This document shows, piece after piece, positions 27,887-35,634 of a DNA stretch of 64,000 nt (positions are counted from its first letter, which is position 1; every line of letters starts with the position of its first letter). Made by a program: the position numbers and the translations under genes. The stretch lies in NCBI RefSeq assembly GCF_030730905.1, contig NZ_JAVAMP010000004.1, forward strand, positions 62,001 through 126,000. Reading direction: 5' to 3'. This DNA is from Chengkuizengella axinellae (GTDB lineage Bacteria; Bacillota; Bacilli; Paenibacillales; KCTC-33759). The notes beneath the pieces were generated by a model. It did no database searches. It was not told the origin of the DNA and saw only the letters and a program-made list of their open reading frames with translations.

Positions 27887-28525
27887 CTATATAAAACTAT
27901 CTTCATGTCCAGAAACAGCTAAATTATACATTTTGTACTTACTATAACGTGAAGGAAAGTTATGCTCCATATTCTCACCTATGCAAATTCTCACTGGATG
28001 CATTGTAAATTGTCCAATTGCAACCTTTTCAACCAATCTGTTATTAAAGTAAATACTAAAGAATCCATTTTCTTCCCATTCAAATATTACTTCTCTTTTA
28101 CGCTTTGCTTTAAAGCGATTTGTGCTTATTATAATATTGTTACTTTTTCCATCTGTTGATAACCATGTCTTCAACCTTCTCTCACTTACGTTATAAAAAC
28201 AAAGGAAAAAATTATCTTCTAAACTATCATGAATATTTTGATCCCGAATCATAAGAAAATATATATAGTTGGAATGAGCTAAACCTCTCATCGTTTTCGT
28301 ATCTATTGTAAATTTAATAGCACCGTTTCTTTTATCTAATTGAATATAGTCAATCGCCTTTCGATTAGGATTATCTATAGTGACACTTTCGAATTCATCT
28401 ATATTGTATAGTGTTCCATTAAATGGTTTAGCTTGTTGGAAGAAACTAAATAGTTCAACCACCTTATCTAATTGCAGCATACAATAAGTATATAACCGTC
28501 GTAAAAATCTTAAATGCTTTCTCAT
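27887..28525 (-). CDS. Unrecognised protein in the galU-Wzz-kinase operon
   Basis: 212 residues, no signal peptide or membrane helix. The N-terminus is basic (MRKHLRFLRRLYTYCMLQ), the rest is beta-rich and aromatic (GTLYNIDEFESVTID, HSNYIYFLMIRD, GFFSIYFNNRLVEKVAIG), a pattern like a jelly-roll or LamG-type sugar-binding domain. I do not recognise the family. It lies 26 bases after galU and 43 bases before the modulator gene in the same direction, so it is probably co-transcribed and linked with polysaccharide production. The ribosome binding site is weak. Confidence 0.7.
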   Translation of the reverse strand: MRKHLRFLRRLYTYCMLQLDKVVELFSFFQQAKPFNGTLYNIDEFESVTIDNPNRKAIDYIQLDKRNGAIKFTIDTKTMRGLAHSNYIYFLMIRDQNIHDSLEDNFFLCFYNVSERRLKTWLSTDGKSNNIIISTNRFKAKRKREVIFEWEENGFFSIYFNNRLVEKVAIGQFTMHPVRICIGENMEHNFPSRYSKYKMYNLAVSGHEDSFI

Positions 28526-28551
28526 CTTTACATCAACAACCTTTTATTTAT

Positions 28552-29433
28552 TCATACTTTCTCTTTGATCATGATTCGCTCCATAATAGCAAGAAGTGAA
28601 GTACTCAAAGATTCGTTCTGCAATGCAAACTCCAATGTAGTTTCAATAAATCCTAATTGATCCCCAACATCATAACGCTTCCCATCAAAATCATATGCAA
28701 ATACTCGCTGTATTTCATTTAATTTTTGTATTGCATCTGTAAGCTGTATCTCCCCTCCTGCACCAATCATTTGATCATCTAAAAACATAAAAATTTGTGG
28801 AGTCAAGATATATCTTCCCATAATAGCTAGCCTAGAAGGTTCCGTACCTAATTTTGGTTTCTCAACAAAATTTCTCACTTGGTAACGTCGACCATTTTGA
28901 GAGATTGGATCAATAATTCCATAACGTTCAGTTTCTTCTTCTTGAACTTGCTGAACACCAATAATAGAGGTCTGAGTTTCTTCATATTCATCCATCAACT
29001 GGCGTAAGCAGGGAGTATCAGCTTGTACGATATCATCCCCTAACAACACTGCGAAAGGCTCATCCCCAATAAATTTTCTTGCACTCCAAACAGCATGACC
29101 TAAACCTTTAGGTTCTTTTTGCCTAATGTAATGAATATTAGCCATATTGGAGGAGAATTGTACCTTTTCTAGCAACTCTAGCTTCCCTCTTTTTAAAAGA
29201 TTCTGTTCCAGCGCAAAAGCATTGTCAAAATGATCTTCAATCGCACGTTTACCCTTGCCTGTCACAATGATAATATCTTCAATACCAGAAGCTACGGCTT
29301 CTTCAACAATGTATTGAATTGTTGGTTTATCTACAATAGGTAGCATTTCTTTAGGCATAGCCTTTGTTGCTGGCAAAAATCGGGTTCCTAAACCAGCTGC
29401 AGGTATAATTGCTTTTTTCACTTTTTTTTTCAT
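28552..29433 (-). CDS. galU: UTP-glucose-1-phosphate uridylyltransferase
   Basis: Makes UDP-glucose from UTP and glucose-1-phosphate, the entry to UDP-glucuronate for the polymer. 293 residues, typical of GalU/GtaB. Visible features: nucleotide-binding [23 protein letters not shown] (8-30), [14 protein letters not shown] (metal Asp), RNFVEKPK and [12 protein letters not shown]. It is the first gene of a probable operon galU - unknown - modulator - kinase and its 292-base upstream region carries leader element copy B. Ribosome binding site AAGGGA is modest. Other galU copies could exist elsewhere. Confidence 0.95.
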   Translation of the reverse strand: MKKKVKKAIIPAAGLGTRFLPATKAMPKEMLPIVDKPTIQYIVEEAVASGIEDIIIVTGKGKRAIEDHFDNAFALEQNLLKRGKLELLEKVQFSSNMANIHYIRQKEPKGLGHAVWSARKFIGDEPFAVLLGDDIVQADTPCLRQLMDEYEETQTSIIGVQQVQEEETERYGIIDPISQNGRRYQVRNFVEKPKLGTEPSRLAIMGRYILTPQIFMFLDDQMIGAGGEIQLTDAIQKLNEIQRVFAYDFDGKRYDVGDQLGFIETTLEFALQNESLSTSLLAIMERIMIKEKV

Positions 29434-29550
29434 GTATTCTCTTTCCCTTGTTTTTAATTTAATAGATATAAAATTCTATGTGAGAGTCTATAAGAATATT
29501 CCAACATTTTTTTGAAATAGATTTTAAAAACATTACTAGTATCACTTCAG

Positions 29551-29627
29551 AAAACTCCTATCGGAGTCTCTCGTAAATGTTGTAAAATTCTTCATGTAAA
29601 AGATTGTTCAAAATTTGTTATAAAATA
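29551..29627 (-). promoter_or_regulatory. Conserved leader element, copy B (upstream of galU)
   Basis: Shares with copy A, on the minus strand, the segments CGAGAGACTCCGATAGGAG and the following TTTT, and more loosely ATGAA-GA-TT...ACAACAT. The small hairpin ACTCC-GATA-GGAGT plus T-run is intact; the distal arm AACAAAAACT of copy A is changed (GAACAATCTTT) so the long-range pairing is lost. The core ends 117 bases before the galU start. TTATAAC again lies upstream. Confidence 0.55.
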
Positions 29628-29672
29628 AGGCAAGTTTCTCTTAAATGACGTAGAGAATATTTAAACTCAAAA

Positions 29673-29703
29673 AAATGATCCTCTAGATTTAAGAAGACCA
29701 TTT
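29673..29703 (-). terminator. Terminator of the hydrazine-type gene set
   Basis: 12-bp stem AAATGGTCTTCT / AGAGGATCATTT (two G-U pairs on the minus strand) followed by a T-run, 22 bases after the stop of the FAD oxidoreductase gene. Confidence 0.8.
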
Positions 29704-29725
29704 ATTATATGTAATTCATATTTAT

Positions 29726-30790
29726 TTAAATACTATTTATGATTCGTATAACCCTTTTTCCGATTGCAGGCGATAATTTAAAACCTCCTCCACTCCACCC
29801 AGCTGCTAATATCAGACCATCCATACCTGGTACGGCTTCTATTATTCCTTTTTCATGTGGTGTATATCCATCAAAACTTAATCTCCCTCCTGAAAACATG
29901 GATTGATCCATCCAGTCAAAACGTTGCTCAGCTATCTCTTTCACTCTTTTTGTTTCATTAAAATGGATAGCTTTTGACTCATCAGGATTGATGTCCCATT
30001 CATTCATGGGATAACCAATTAATTGCAGTCCACCTTGCTCTGGTTTACTGTATAAGTCAGTTACATTATCAATAAAAGCTGGAGGGGTGGAGCTAGATTC
30101 AGGTCTTTTAAAATATTGAATTTGAATGTGTTTACTTCGAATACTATAATCTAACCCCAGTTGTTTTACAAACTTATCACTCCAAGCACCCGCTGCTAAA
30201 ATAACGACGTCTGCTTGAATAAAACCAATAGATGTATCAATTCCTACTATTTTTTTATTCGTATGCATAATTTCATTTACTTCAATACCTTCTAGAGCCA
30301 TGGCTCCTAAGGATCTCCCCTTTTGAATCCAAGCTCTCGTTGTAAGTAAAGGATCAGCATAACCACCATTTGGTTCATGTACTGCGGCACCAATACCATC
30401 CCATTTTAGAGAAGGAAATCGCTCTTTTCCTTCTTCAAACGATAAGAACTCTATATTACATCCTTGTTTCTTTAATTCTTCTACCTCATAAAATACTTTT
30501 TCCATTCTTGAAGAAGGAACTAGATTTAATAGTCCTGTTTTTATGTAACCACAGGAGCAATCAAACTCTTCATTAAAATTTACGAAAGTCTGAAAGCTAT
30601 TTCGTGCTAATTCAGTTAAATAAGAGTCTGTATGATAGATCCTGATAAACCCGCCAGATTTAGAGGTTGAGCCACTTGCAAACTGATTTTTTTCTAATAA
30701 AGTTGAACTAGAGTATCCGTTTTTAGCCAATTGATATAAAATTGATGCCCCTACTACTCCCCCACCAATCACAACGATATTTCTTTTCAT
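29726..30790 (-). CDS. FAD-dependent amino-acid oxidase family protein (DAO), Spb39-like
   Basis: 354 residues of the D-amino-acid oxidase/glycine oxidase family. FAD-binding N-terminus IVVIGGGVVGASILYQLAK (5-23), ending with LAAGWSGGGFKLSPAIGK, the usual C-terminal flavin loop. It starts 3 bases after the stop of the cupin-MetRS gene, so it is translationally coupled. In the s56-p1 pathway the DAO homologue Spb39 oxidatively cleaves the lysine-glycine hydrazine to hydrazinoacetic acid and aminoadipate semialdehyde; the same role is inferred here from gene partners. Alone, the sequence would only be called a sarcosine/glycine oxidase-like enzyme. A good terminator follows. Confidence 0.82.
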   Translation of the reverse strand: MKRNIVVIGGGVVGASILYQLAKNGYSSSTLLEKNQFASGSTSKSGGFIRIYHTDSYLTELARNSFQTFVNFNEEFDCSCGYIKTGLLNLVPSSRMEKVFYEVEELKKQGCNIEFLSFEEGKERFPSLKWDGIGAAVHEPNGGYADPLLTTRAWIQKGRSLGAMALEGIEVNEIMHTNKKIVGIDTSIGFIQADVVILAAGAWSDKFVKQLGLDYSIRSKHIQIQYFKRPESSSTPPAFIDNVTDLYSKPEQGGLQLIGYPMNEWDINPDESKAIHFNETKRVKEIAEQRFDWMDQSMFSGGRLSFDGYTPHEKGIIEAVPGMDGLILAAGWSGGGFKLSPAIGKRVIRIINSI

Positions 30791-30793
30791 ACT

Positions 30794-32824
30794 TTATTTA
30801 CTCATTTCGTATTGTGCCAGCTGTTCTTTTATCGGAGTAAAGTAATTGAACCCTTCTTTATTTACTACCAATTCCCCTGACATTAAACTCGGCACATCTT
30901 CCCATTCCATTTGCTCTTTTAAACCTAAACTTTCCCATATATGTTTAGAAAACTGAGGCATGATTGGTGTGATTAAAATAGCTAACGTTTTAGCAGCTGT
31001 TAATTCAAGAGCTATGCTTGTTCTGAAATCATCGTACTGTGAAGATATTCCTTTATAGCAGGATTCAGCTATTCCAAATGCAGATGCTCTACGAACTAAT
31101 TCCGAGCATTTTCTAGTAACCTCTTGAAGTGAAAAAACTGCAGGTTCATAAGATAACGATACTTCTTTCACAATGTTCTTCAACATTTCATAAAAAACAC
31201 GATGTCGGTTTTGCCAGCCTCCGGTATGAGGTGTATTACCTTCAAAATCCACATTGACTTTATCTATTAGTTTTGAAATCCATCCTTGCCAGCAATGAAT
31301 TAATTCATCATCCACTGTTTGTTCAAATTCATCAATGGAAAAGTTCTCTTGAACCGTTTCTGCTCTTTTATAGGATAGATAAAATCTCAGGACATCAGAA
31401 GGTACTTCCTTCAGTAAGTCTTGCCCCCAAATTGCATGCCCCCTACTCGTGGAAAATTTCAACTCTTCTAATCTTAAAAATTCATTGGTTACAAATGCAG
31501 TAGGCAAGTTTATTTCTTTATCAAACGCCATATATAAAGCCGGGAAAAGAAGTGCATGGAAATAACTATTATCAAATCCGAAGAATTGAATCACTTCAGC
31601 ATTTTTATTTTTCCAATATTTTCTCCAATTTGTATCTATCTCATGATTTTTAACAAAATCATCTGTGGCTGCTATATAACCTGGACACATCTCAAACCAT
31701 ACGTATAAAGTTTGATCTTGGTATTGATCTAGTGGAACTGGAATCCCCCAATTCGAAGTATGTGTTACCCTTATATCAGGCAAACCTTGCTCCAGCATCT
31801 TTTCACAAAGTGCTCTATGATGAGACCTCATAGAGACATTTTTGATATATCCTTTTAACTCGTTTTCGTATTCGCTAAGAGGAAAATAAATATGTTTTGA
31901 ATTTATCGTGGAAGGTGTTTTTTCACAATGCTTACAAACAGGTTGAATTAAATCTGCGCAATCATTTGGTTGACCACACTGTTCACACGCATTTCCATCA
32001 CTATTTTCAAGGCAATGTGGACATTTACCTCTAACATTCGCTTCATGCAAATAAAGATCACAATTATCACAATATAAAGAAGGAGCTTCTTTTTCAAGCA
32101 GCTTTCCATTTTTATATAGTGTCATAAAAAAGTCTTGAATAAATTGAACATAATTTTCTGAATTATTTGGACGCAAACAATTCTCTACATTAATATTGTT
32201 TAATTTAAAAGTATCTTCTATGATATCTGCAAAATAATTAGATGTTTCTAAAGCTGATTTTCCTAATTGCTTTGCTTTTAAAGATACATAACTTTGATAA
32301 TCATCCATATAGGTAATATAATGACTTTCCTTGTTTTTTAATTTTAGATAACGATTTAAAATATCTGCTCCAGTATATGGACCAGAAATATGGCCTAAAT
32401 GTAAATCTCCATTCGGGGTAGGAGGAGAAGCAAAAATTAATGTCTGTTTTGATTCTTGTTTTTGTTTTAAACGAAACTCCTTTTCTAATAATTTAATATC
32501 TTCCCACCAAATACCTAGAAACACTAAGTCTTGATCACAAGAACTGTTTTTCAATGTGTGGACTTTAAACGCGGGTAAATAAATTACATCTCCACTTTCT
32601 ACCTGTTGCTCATCATTATCAACGGAAATCATTCCTTCACCACGAATAATTACAAAAATTTCGCCTTCATGATGGTTATGAGGATCTGTAAAATGACTTG
32701 GTTTTACCACACCTAAAATTGATCCAAATGGTGGTTCTTGCAGGTTTTTCCATGGGGATAATCTTTTATAATATGTTCCTGTTACATTAGACAACTCTTT
32801 ATTCTCTAACTTTTTCACTAACAA
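30794..32824 (-). CDS. Cupin / methionyl-tRNA synthetase-like fusion, hydrazine (N-N bond) synthetase candidate
   Basis: 676 residues. Residues 1-115 are a cupin with probable metal ligands His49, His51, Glu55 and His89. From about 127 a class I aminoacyl-tRNA synthetase of MetRS type follows: signature HLGH (142-145), four CxxC zinc knuckles (Cys252/255, 268/271, 280/283, 297/300), a KMSKS-like KFSTS (456-460) in which the second Lys is Thr, and a helical C-terminal domain. This domain order is that of Spb40 and PyfG-type enzymes, which join N-hydroxylysine to glycine (or another amino acid) through an N-N bond, not tRNA charging. The start is TTG with GGGAGG 9 bases upstream. It sits between the N-hydroxylase and DAO genes with gaps of 19 and 3 bases. 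A housekeeping MetRS lacks the cupin. Confidence 0.87.
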   Translation of the reverse strand: MLVKKLENKELSNVTGTYYKRLSPWKNLQEPPFGSILGVVKPSHFTDPHNHHEGEIFVIIRGEGMISVDNDEQQVESGDVIYLPAFKVHTLKNSSCDQDLVFLGIWWEDIKLLEKEFRLKQKQESKQTLIFASPPTPNGDLHLGHISGPYTGADILNRYLKLKNKESHYITYMDDYQSYVSLKAKQLGKSALETSNYFADIIEDTFKLNNINVENCLRPNNSENYVQFIQDFFMTLYKNGKLLEKEAPSLYCDNCDLYLHEANVRGKCPHCLENSDGNACEQCGQPNDCADLIQPVCKHCEKTPSTINSKHIYFPLSEYENELKGYIKNVSMRSHHRALCEKMLEQGLPDIRVTHTSNWGIPVPLDQYQDQTLYVWFEMCPGYIAATDDFVKNHEIDTNWRKYWKNKNAEVIQFFGFDNSYFHALLFPALYMAFDKEINLPTAFVTNEFLRLEELKFSTSRGHAIWGQDLLKEVPSDVLRFYLSYKRAETVQENFSIDEFEQTVDDELIHCWQGWISKLIDKVNVDFEGNTPHTGGWQNRHRVFYEMLKNIVKEVSLSYEPAVFSLQEVTRKCSELVRRASAFGIAESCYKGISSQYDDFRTSIALELTAAKTLAILITPIMPQFSKHIWESLGLKEQMEWEDVPSLMSGELVVNKEGFNYFTPIKEQLAQYEMSK

Positions 32825-32843
32825 TTAAAATTTCCTCCCATCC

Positions 32844-34184
32844 TTATTTTTGAGCAAAAGTGTAACCTTCATGTGTTTCCGTCTTGGATGCTCTGTTTGT
32901 AATATCCTCGATAATATCCCTCGCTCTAAATGGAATTGTGGAGAGAAGAGTATCACTTAAACCATGTGTCCTTTCATTGAAACCTTGTAAATAAATTGAT
33001 GGAGAAAAACTCTCCTTTGTGAACACCCTATGATTTCTCTCCACCTTTAGACTTCCTTCTTCGTCTTTTTCTAGATACGTAAATATATTGTTAAGGACTG
33101 ATGGGGTTTTTCTTTTATAACCTGTGGCTAAAAAATAGGCGTCTGCATTCAATTCCTCGTACTCATCTTCTCTATTTAAAAACCTGCCTCTAACACCAAG
33201 CTCAGTTTCTTCTAATGTCTTAAGTTCCATAAACGGTAATATTTCAAATCTTTGTTCGCCAGATACCTTTTGAAGATATGTTTTTTTATAAATTTCTTTA
33301 ATCAAATCCAAATCTACTACAGAATAATTCGTATCTTGATAGTTTTTAATAAATGAGCTTCTTTCATCAACCGGCAAATCGTATACAAAATTTGTAATTT
33401 CATTATGAAAAATTTCATTTACAAAAGGACTATCATCAGATTGTTTAAATGCGAACTGCTTCATTACTGATTTTATCTTTGCATTTTTATAATGCTCAAT
33501 TAGATAATTGAAAATTTCAGCAGCACTTTGACCAGATCCTACAACAACAAAATGATAGAATTGGTTTTGATCCGGAAAATTTGTTCTTAGTTTATGTAAA
33601 AATTGTTTTGTATGAATAATTTTATTGGATTTTAAATTAATGTGAGCAGGAGTATTAGGTATCCCACCTGTGGCTACAATCACATTTTTAGCTAACACTT
33701 CATTAATTGAACCATCCTTCAAATTTTCTACGACCACTTTTGCATATTTTATAGAAGACGTCCCATCAAGAAATTCTGGCTCTATAGATATAACTTTTGT
33801 TTGATACTGTACTTGATTAGAAAATTGTTCAGCTACCCAACAAAAATAATCATTGTACTCTATTCTAGTAGGATAAAAGTCTCTTAAATTAATAAAATCA
33901 TTCAATCGATTTTTAACCTTTAAATAATTTAAAAAAGAATAATAACTCTGTGGATTTCTTAATGTTACTAAATCTTTAAGGAATGAGACTTGCAGCTGCA
34001 TGTTTTCCATCAACATGTTTTCATGCCATGCAAAATTATTTTGTGTTTCAAAAAACAAACTAGAAAGTTCTAGCTCAGATTCCTCAATTGCAATAGCTAA
34101 GGCTAAGTTTGAAGGACCGAACCCTATGCCCACAACATCATAAACCTCAGTGTTTCCATTAAATTCCACACCTTTTTCTATCAC
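32844..34184 (-). CDS. Lysine/ornithine N-hydroxylase (SidA/IucD family), Spb38-like
   Basis: 446-residue flavin-dependent N-hydroxylating monooxygenase. FAD motif GIGFGPSN (19-26), typical of this family, NADPH motif GSGQSAAEIFNYL (about 225), and C-terminal LATGYKRKTP (about 362). Family members hydroxylate the side-chain amine of lysine or ornithine, usually for hydroxamate siderophores. No siderophore synthetase gene is present; the neighbour is a cupin-MetRS fusion, so lysine N6-hydroxylation for N-N bond formation is the better inference. Start GTG with GAGGAGG 7 bases upstream. A promoter candidate lies about 90 bases before the start. Lysine against ornithine specificity cannot be read with certainty. 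Confidence 0.88.
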   Translation of the reverse strand: MIEKGVEFNGNTEVYDVVGIGFGPSNLALAIAIEESELELSSLFFETQNNFAWHENMLMENMQLQVSFLKDLVTLRNPQSYYSFLNYLKVKNRLNDFINLRDFYPTRIEYNDYFCWVAEQFSNQVQYQTKVISIEPEFLDGTSSIKYAKVVVENLKDGSINEVLAKNVIVATGGIPNTPAHINLKSNKIIHTKQFLHKLRTNFPDQNQFYHFVVVGSGQSAAEIFNYLIEHYKNAKIKSVMKQFAFKQSDDSPFVNEIFHNEITNFVYDLPVDERSSFIKNYQDTNYSVVDLDLIKEIYKKTYLQKVSGEQRFEILPFMELKTLEETELGVRGRFLNREDEYEELNADAYFLATGYKRKTPSVLNNIFTYLEKDEEGSLKVERNHRVFTKESFSPSIYLQGFNERTHGLSDTLLSTIPFRARDIIEDITNRASKTETHEGYTFAQK

Positions 34185-34276
34185 TAACTTTCCTCCTCAT
34201 ACGTGTTCATATTATTGAATTGTATGTGATTTTTGGATATATATTCTGAACTATCCTATTTAATCTCCTCTACTAT

Positions 34277-34305
34277 TTTATATGAAATATAATATTTGGA
34301 TTCAA
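34277..34305 (-). promoter_or_regulatory. Candidate SigA promoter for the N-hydroxylase gene set
   Basis: Minus strand TTGAAT, 17-base spacer, TATAAA, in the 135-base gap after the ATP-grasp gene. It would drive N-hydroxylase, cupin-MetRS and DAO as one unit apart from the ATP-grasp gene. Confidence 0.45.
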
Positions 34306-34319
34306 CTCGTAGGAGTTCT

Positions 34320-35393
34320 TCAATTATTTAACATAGCCAATGGTTTTAATGACTCTTTACCATACAAAATCTCTTTTAACAACTCAATTCTTAATAAATT
34401 ACAATTAAACCTACAATATTCACCTTCATCAAATACCCATTTTCCACCTACATGTACATATCGCCCTGGAACGCCATTTATATACATTTGACTTGGAGAT
34501 ATGGTTCCAAAACAGACTTGCATTTCATTAATTAAATATTCTCCGTCCATATCTTCAAAAATATCAAAAGACATCGTGGAGATGTTTAATCTTTCACACC
34601 ATTCTTTTACTAAATTTAATATTTCTTTTGGGGGATCTGTCCAATCACCACGCGATCCAGAACCGCTTCTCAGCCCATTTTTTCCTTTGGCTTTTCTCAA
34701 ACCAAAATATGATTCACCAATTTTAATAATTCTCCATTCCGTTTTCATTTGTAGAAATTCTTGAATATGAATATAACCTTGACTTCTTTCTGAATAAGGG
34801 TAAAAAGACCTTCTCATTTTTTTAAAATACATCCATAAAGGTTTTATGTAAGTTTTAATATACACATTAAAATCAGCTGGACTATGAAAACCTCTAAAAA
34901 TATTACCTGTAAAAAATGATTTATAAATTTGAAAGATTAGATTTGATCTAGAATTTATTTTCTTTACACCCAGACTGCCACTTCCACCATCACTTTTGAC
35001 CATCTTAGGAAATGTTTTTGTGCTTTTAGCATATTTTAGCGCTTCTTTTAGATTAAAAAATGTGTTTGATGGTACATGTGGAAGCTCGTTCAATTTATAA
35101 AAATCCAACATCATAATTTTTGATTCATAATATAAAATACTTTCTATATCTGGTACACATTTATTTTCAATTCTATCTTTTATTAAAAGGATTCTATTTA
35201 GGAACGTAGCTCTCCATAAACTTGTCTTTGTTGGTGGCCTTATAATGTATCCATCACAATCCGCCTTTTCAAATTGCTGAATCCAATCATGGGAAAAAAT
35301 ACCTATAATTTCGTACTGAACATCCAGCTCTTTACAAGCCTCTACTATAGATCTCTCATAGCCCTCAGGAGTTGCAAAAATACCAATTTTCAC
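34320..35393 (-). CDS. ATP-grasp ligase (YheC/RimK-like), possible partner of the hydrazine set
   Basis: 357 residues. It begins KIGIFATPEGYERSIVEAC, then an ATP-grasp core: FPKMVKSDGGSGSLGVKK (ATP-binding Lys and Gly-rich loop, about 130-147), EWRIIKIGESYFGLRKAKG, and the metal-binding end FDIFEDMDGEYLINEMQVCFG with Asp, Glu and Asn ligands. ATP-grasp enzymes join a carboxylate to an amine, so this one might couple hydrazinoacetate or a related acid to an amino acid or amino sugar; this is inference. It could instead belong to the polysaccharide genes upstream. The start is GTG with GAGGTG 6 bases upstream; an ATG six codons earlier lies before that site. Confidence 0.8.
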   Translation of the reverse strand: MKIGIFATPEGYERSIVEACKELDVQYEIIGIFSHDWIQQFEKADCDGYIIRPPTKTSLWRATFLNRILLIKDRIENKCVPDIESILYYESKIMMLDFYKLNELPHVPSNTFFNLKEALKYAKSTKTFPKMVKSDGGSGSLGVKKINSRSNLIFQIYKSFFTGNIFRGFHSPADFNVYIKTYIKPLWMYFKKMRRSFYPYSERSQGYIHIQEFLQMKTEWRIIKIGESYFGLRKAKGKNGLRSGSGSRGDWTDPPKEILNLVKEWCERLNISTMSFDIFEDMDGEYLINEMQVCFGTISPSQMYINGVPGRYVHVGGKWVFDEGEYCRFNCNLLRIELLKEILYGKESLKPLAMLNN

Positions 35394-35634
35394 TTTTATC
35401 ACCTCTCTCATATAAATACATCTTCTTAATCACTAACACTTCATCATGACTCTGGTAATTTCCTAGAAGTAGTATTAGAACATTTCGAGGGAATTAAAAT
35501 AATAAAATATTTTATGTTAATCACAATTAGATTATGCTGATATTTTAATATACTGTGTAAATTCTCTTGTGATATATATACATGTAAGTTAAAATCTTAA
35601 TTTTGAATGTTCTGAATTATTATCGAAGTACTTA

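Noticed and set aside
30794-32824. Housekeeping methionyl-tRNA synthetase
   Set aside because: An N-terminal cupin, altered KFSTS motif and coupling to oxidase and hydroxylase genes are not features of MetG.
32844-34184. Siderophore cluster around the N-hydroxylase
   Set aside because: No IucA/IucC-type synthetase, NRPS, acyltransferase or iron transporter lies nearby; the cupin-MetRS and DAO neighbours fit hydrazine formation better.
34304-34317. Palindrome AACTCGTAGGAGTT as terminator of the ATP-grasp gene
   Set aside because: Five-base stem with no T-run in the reading direction; too weak to call.
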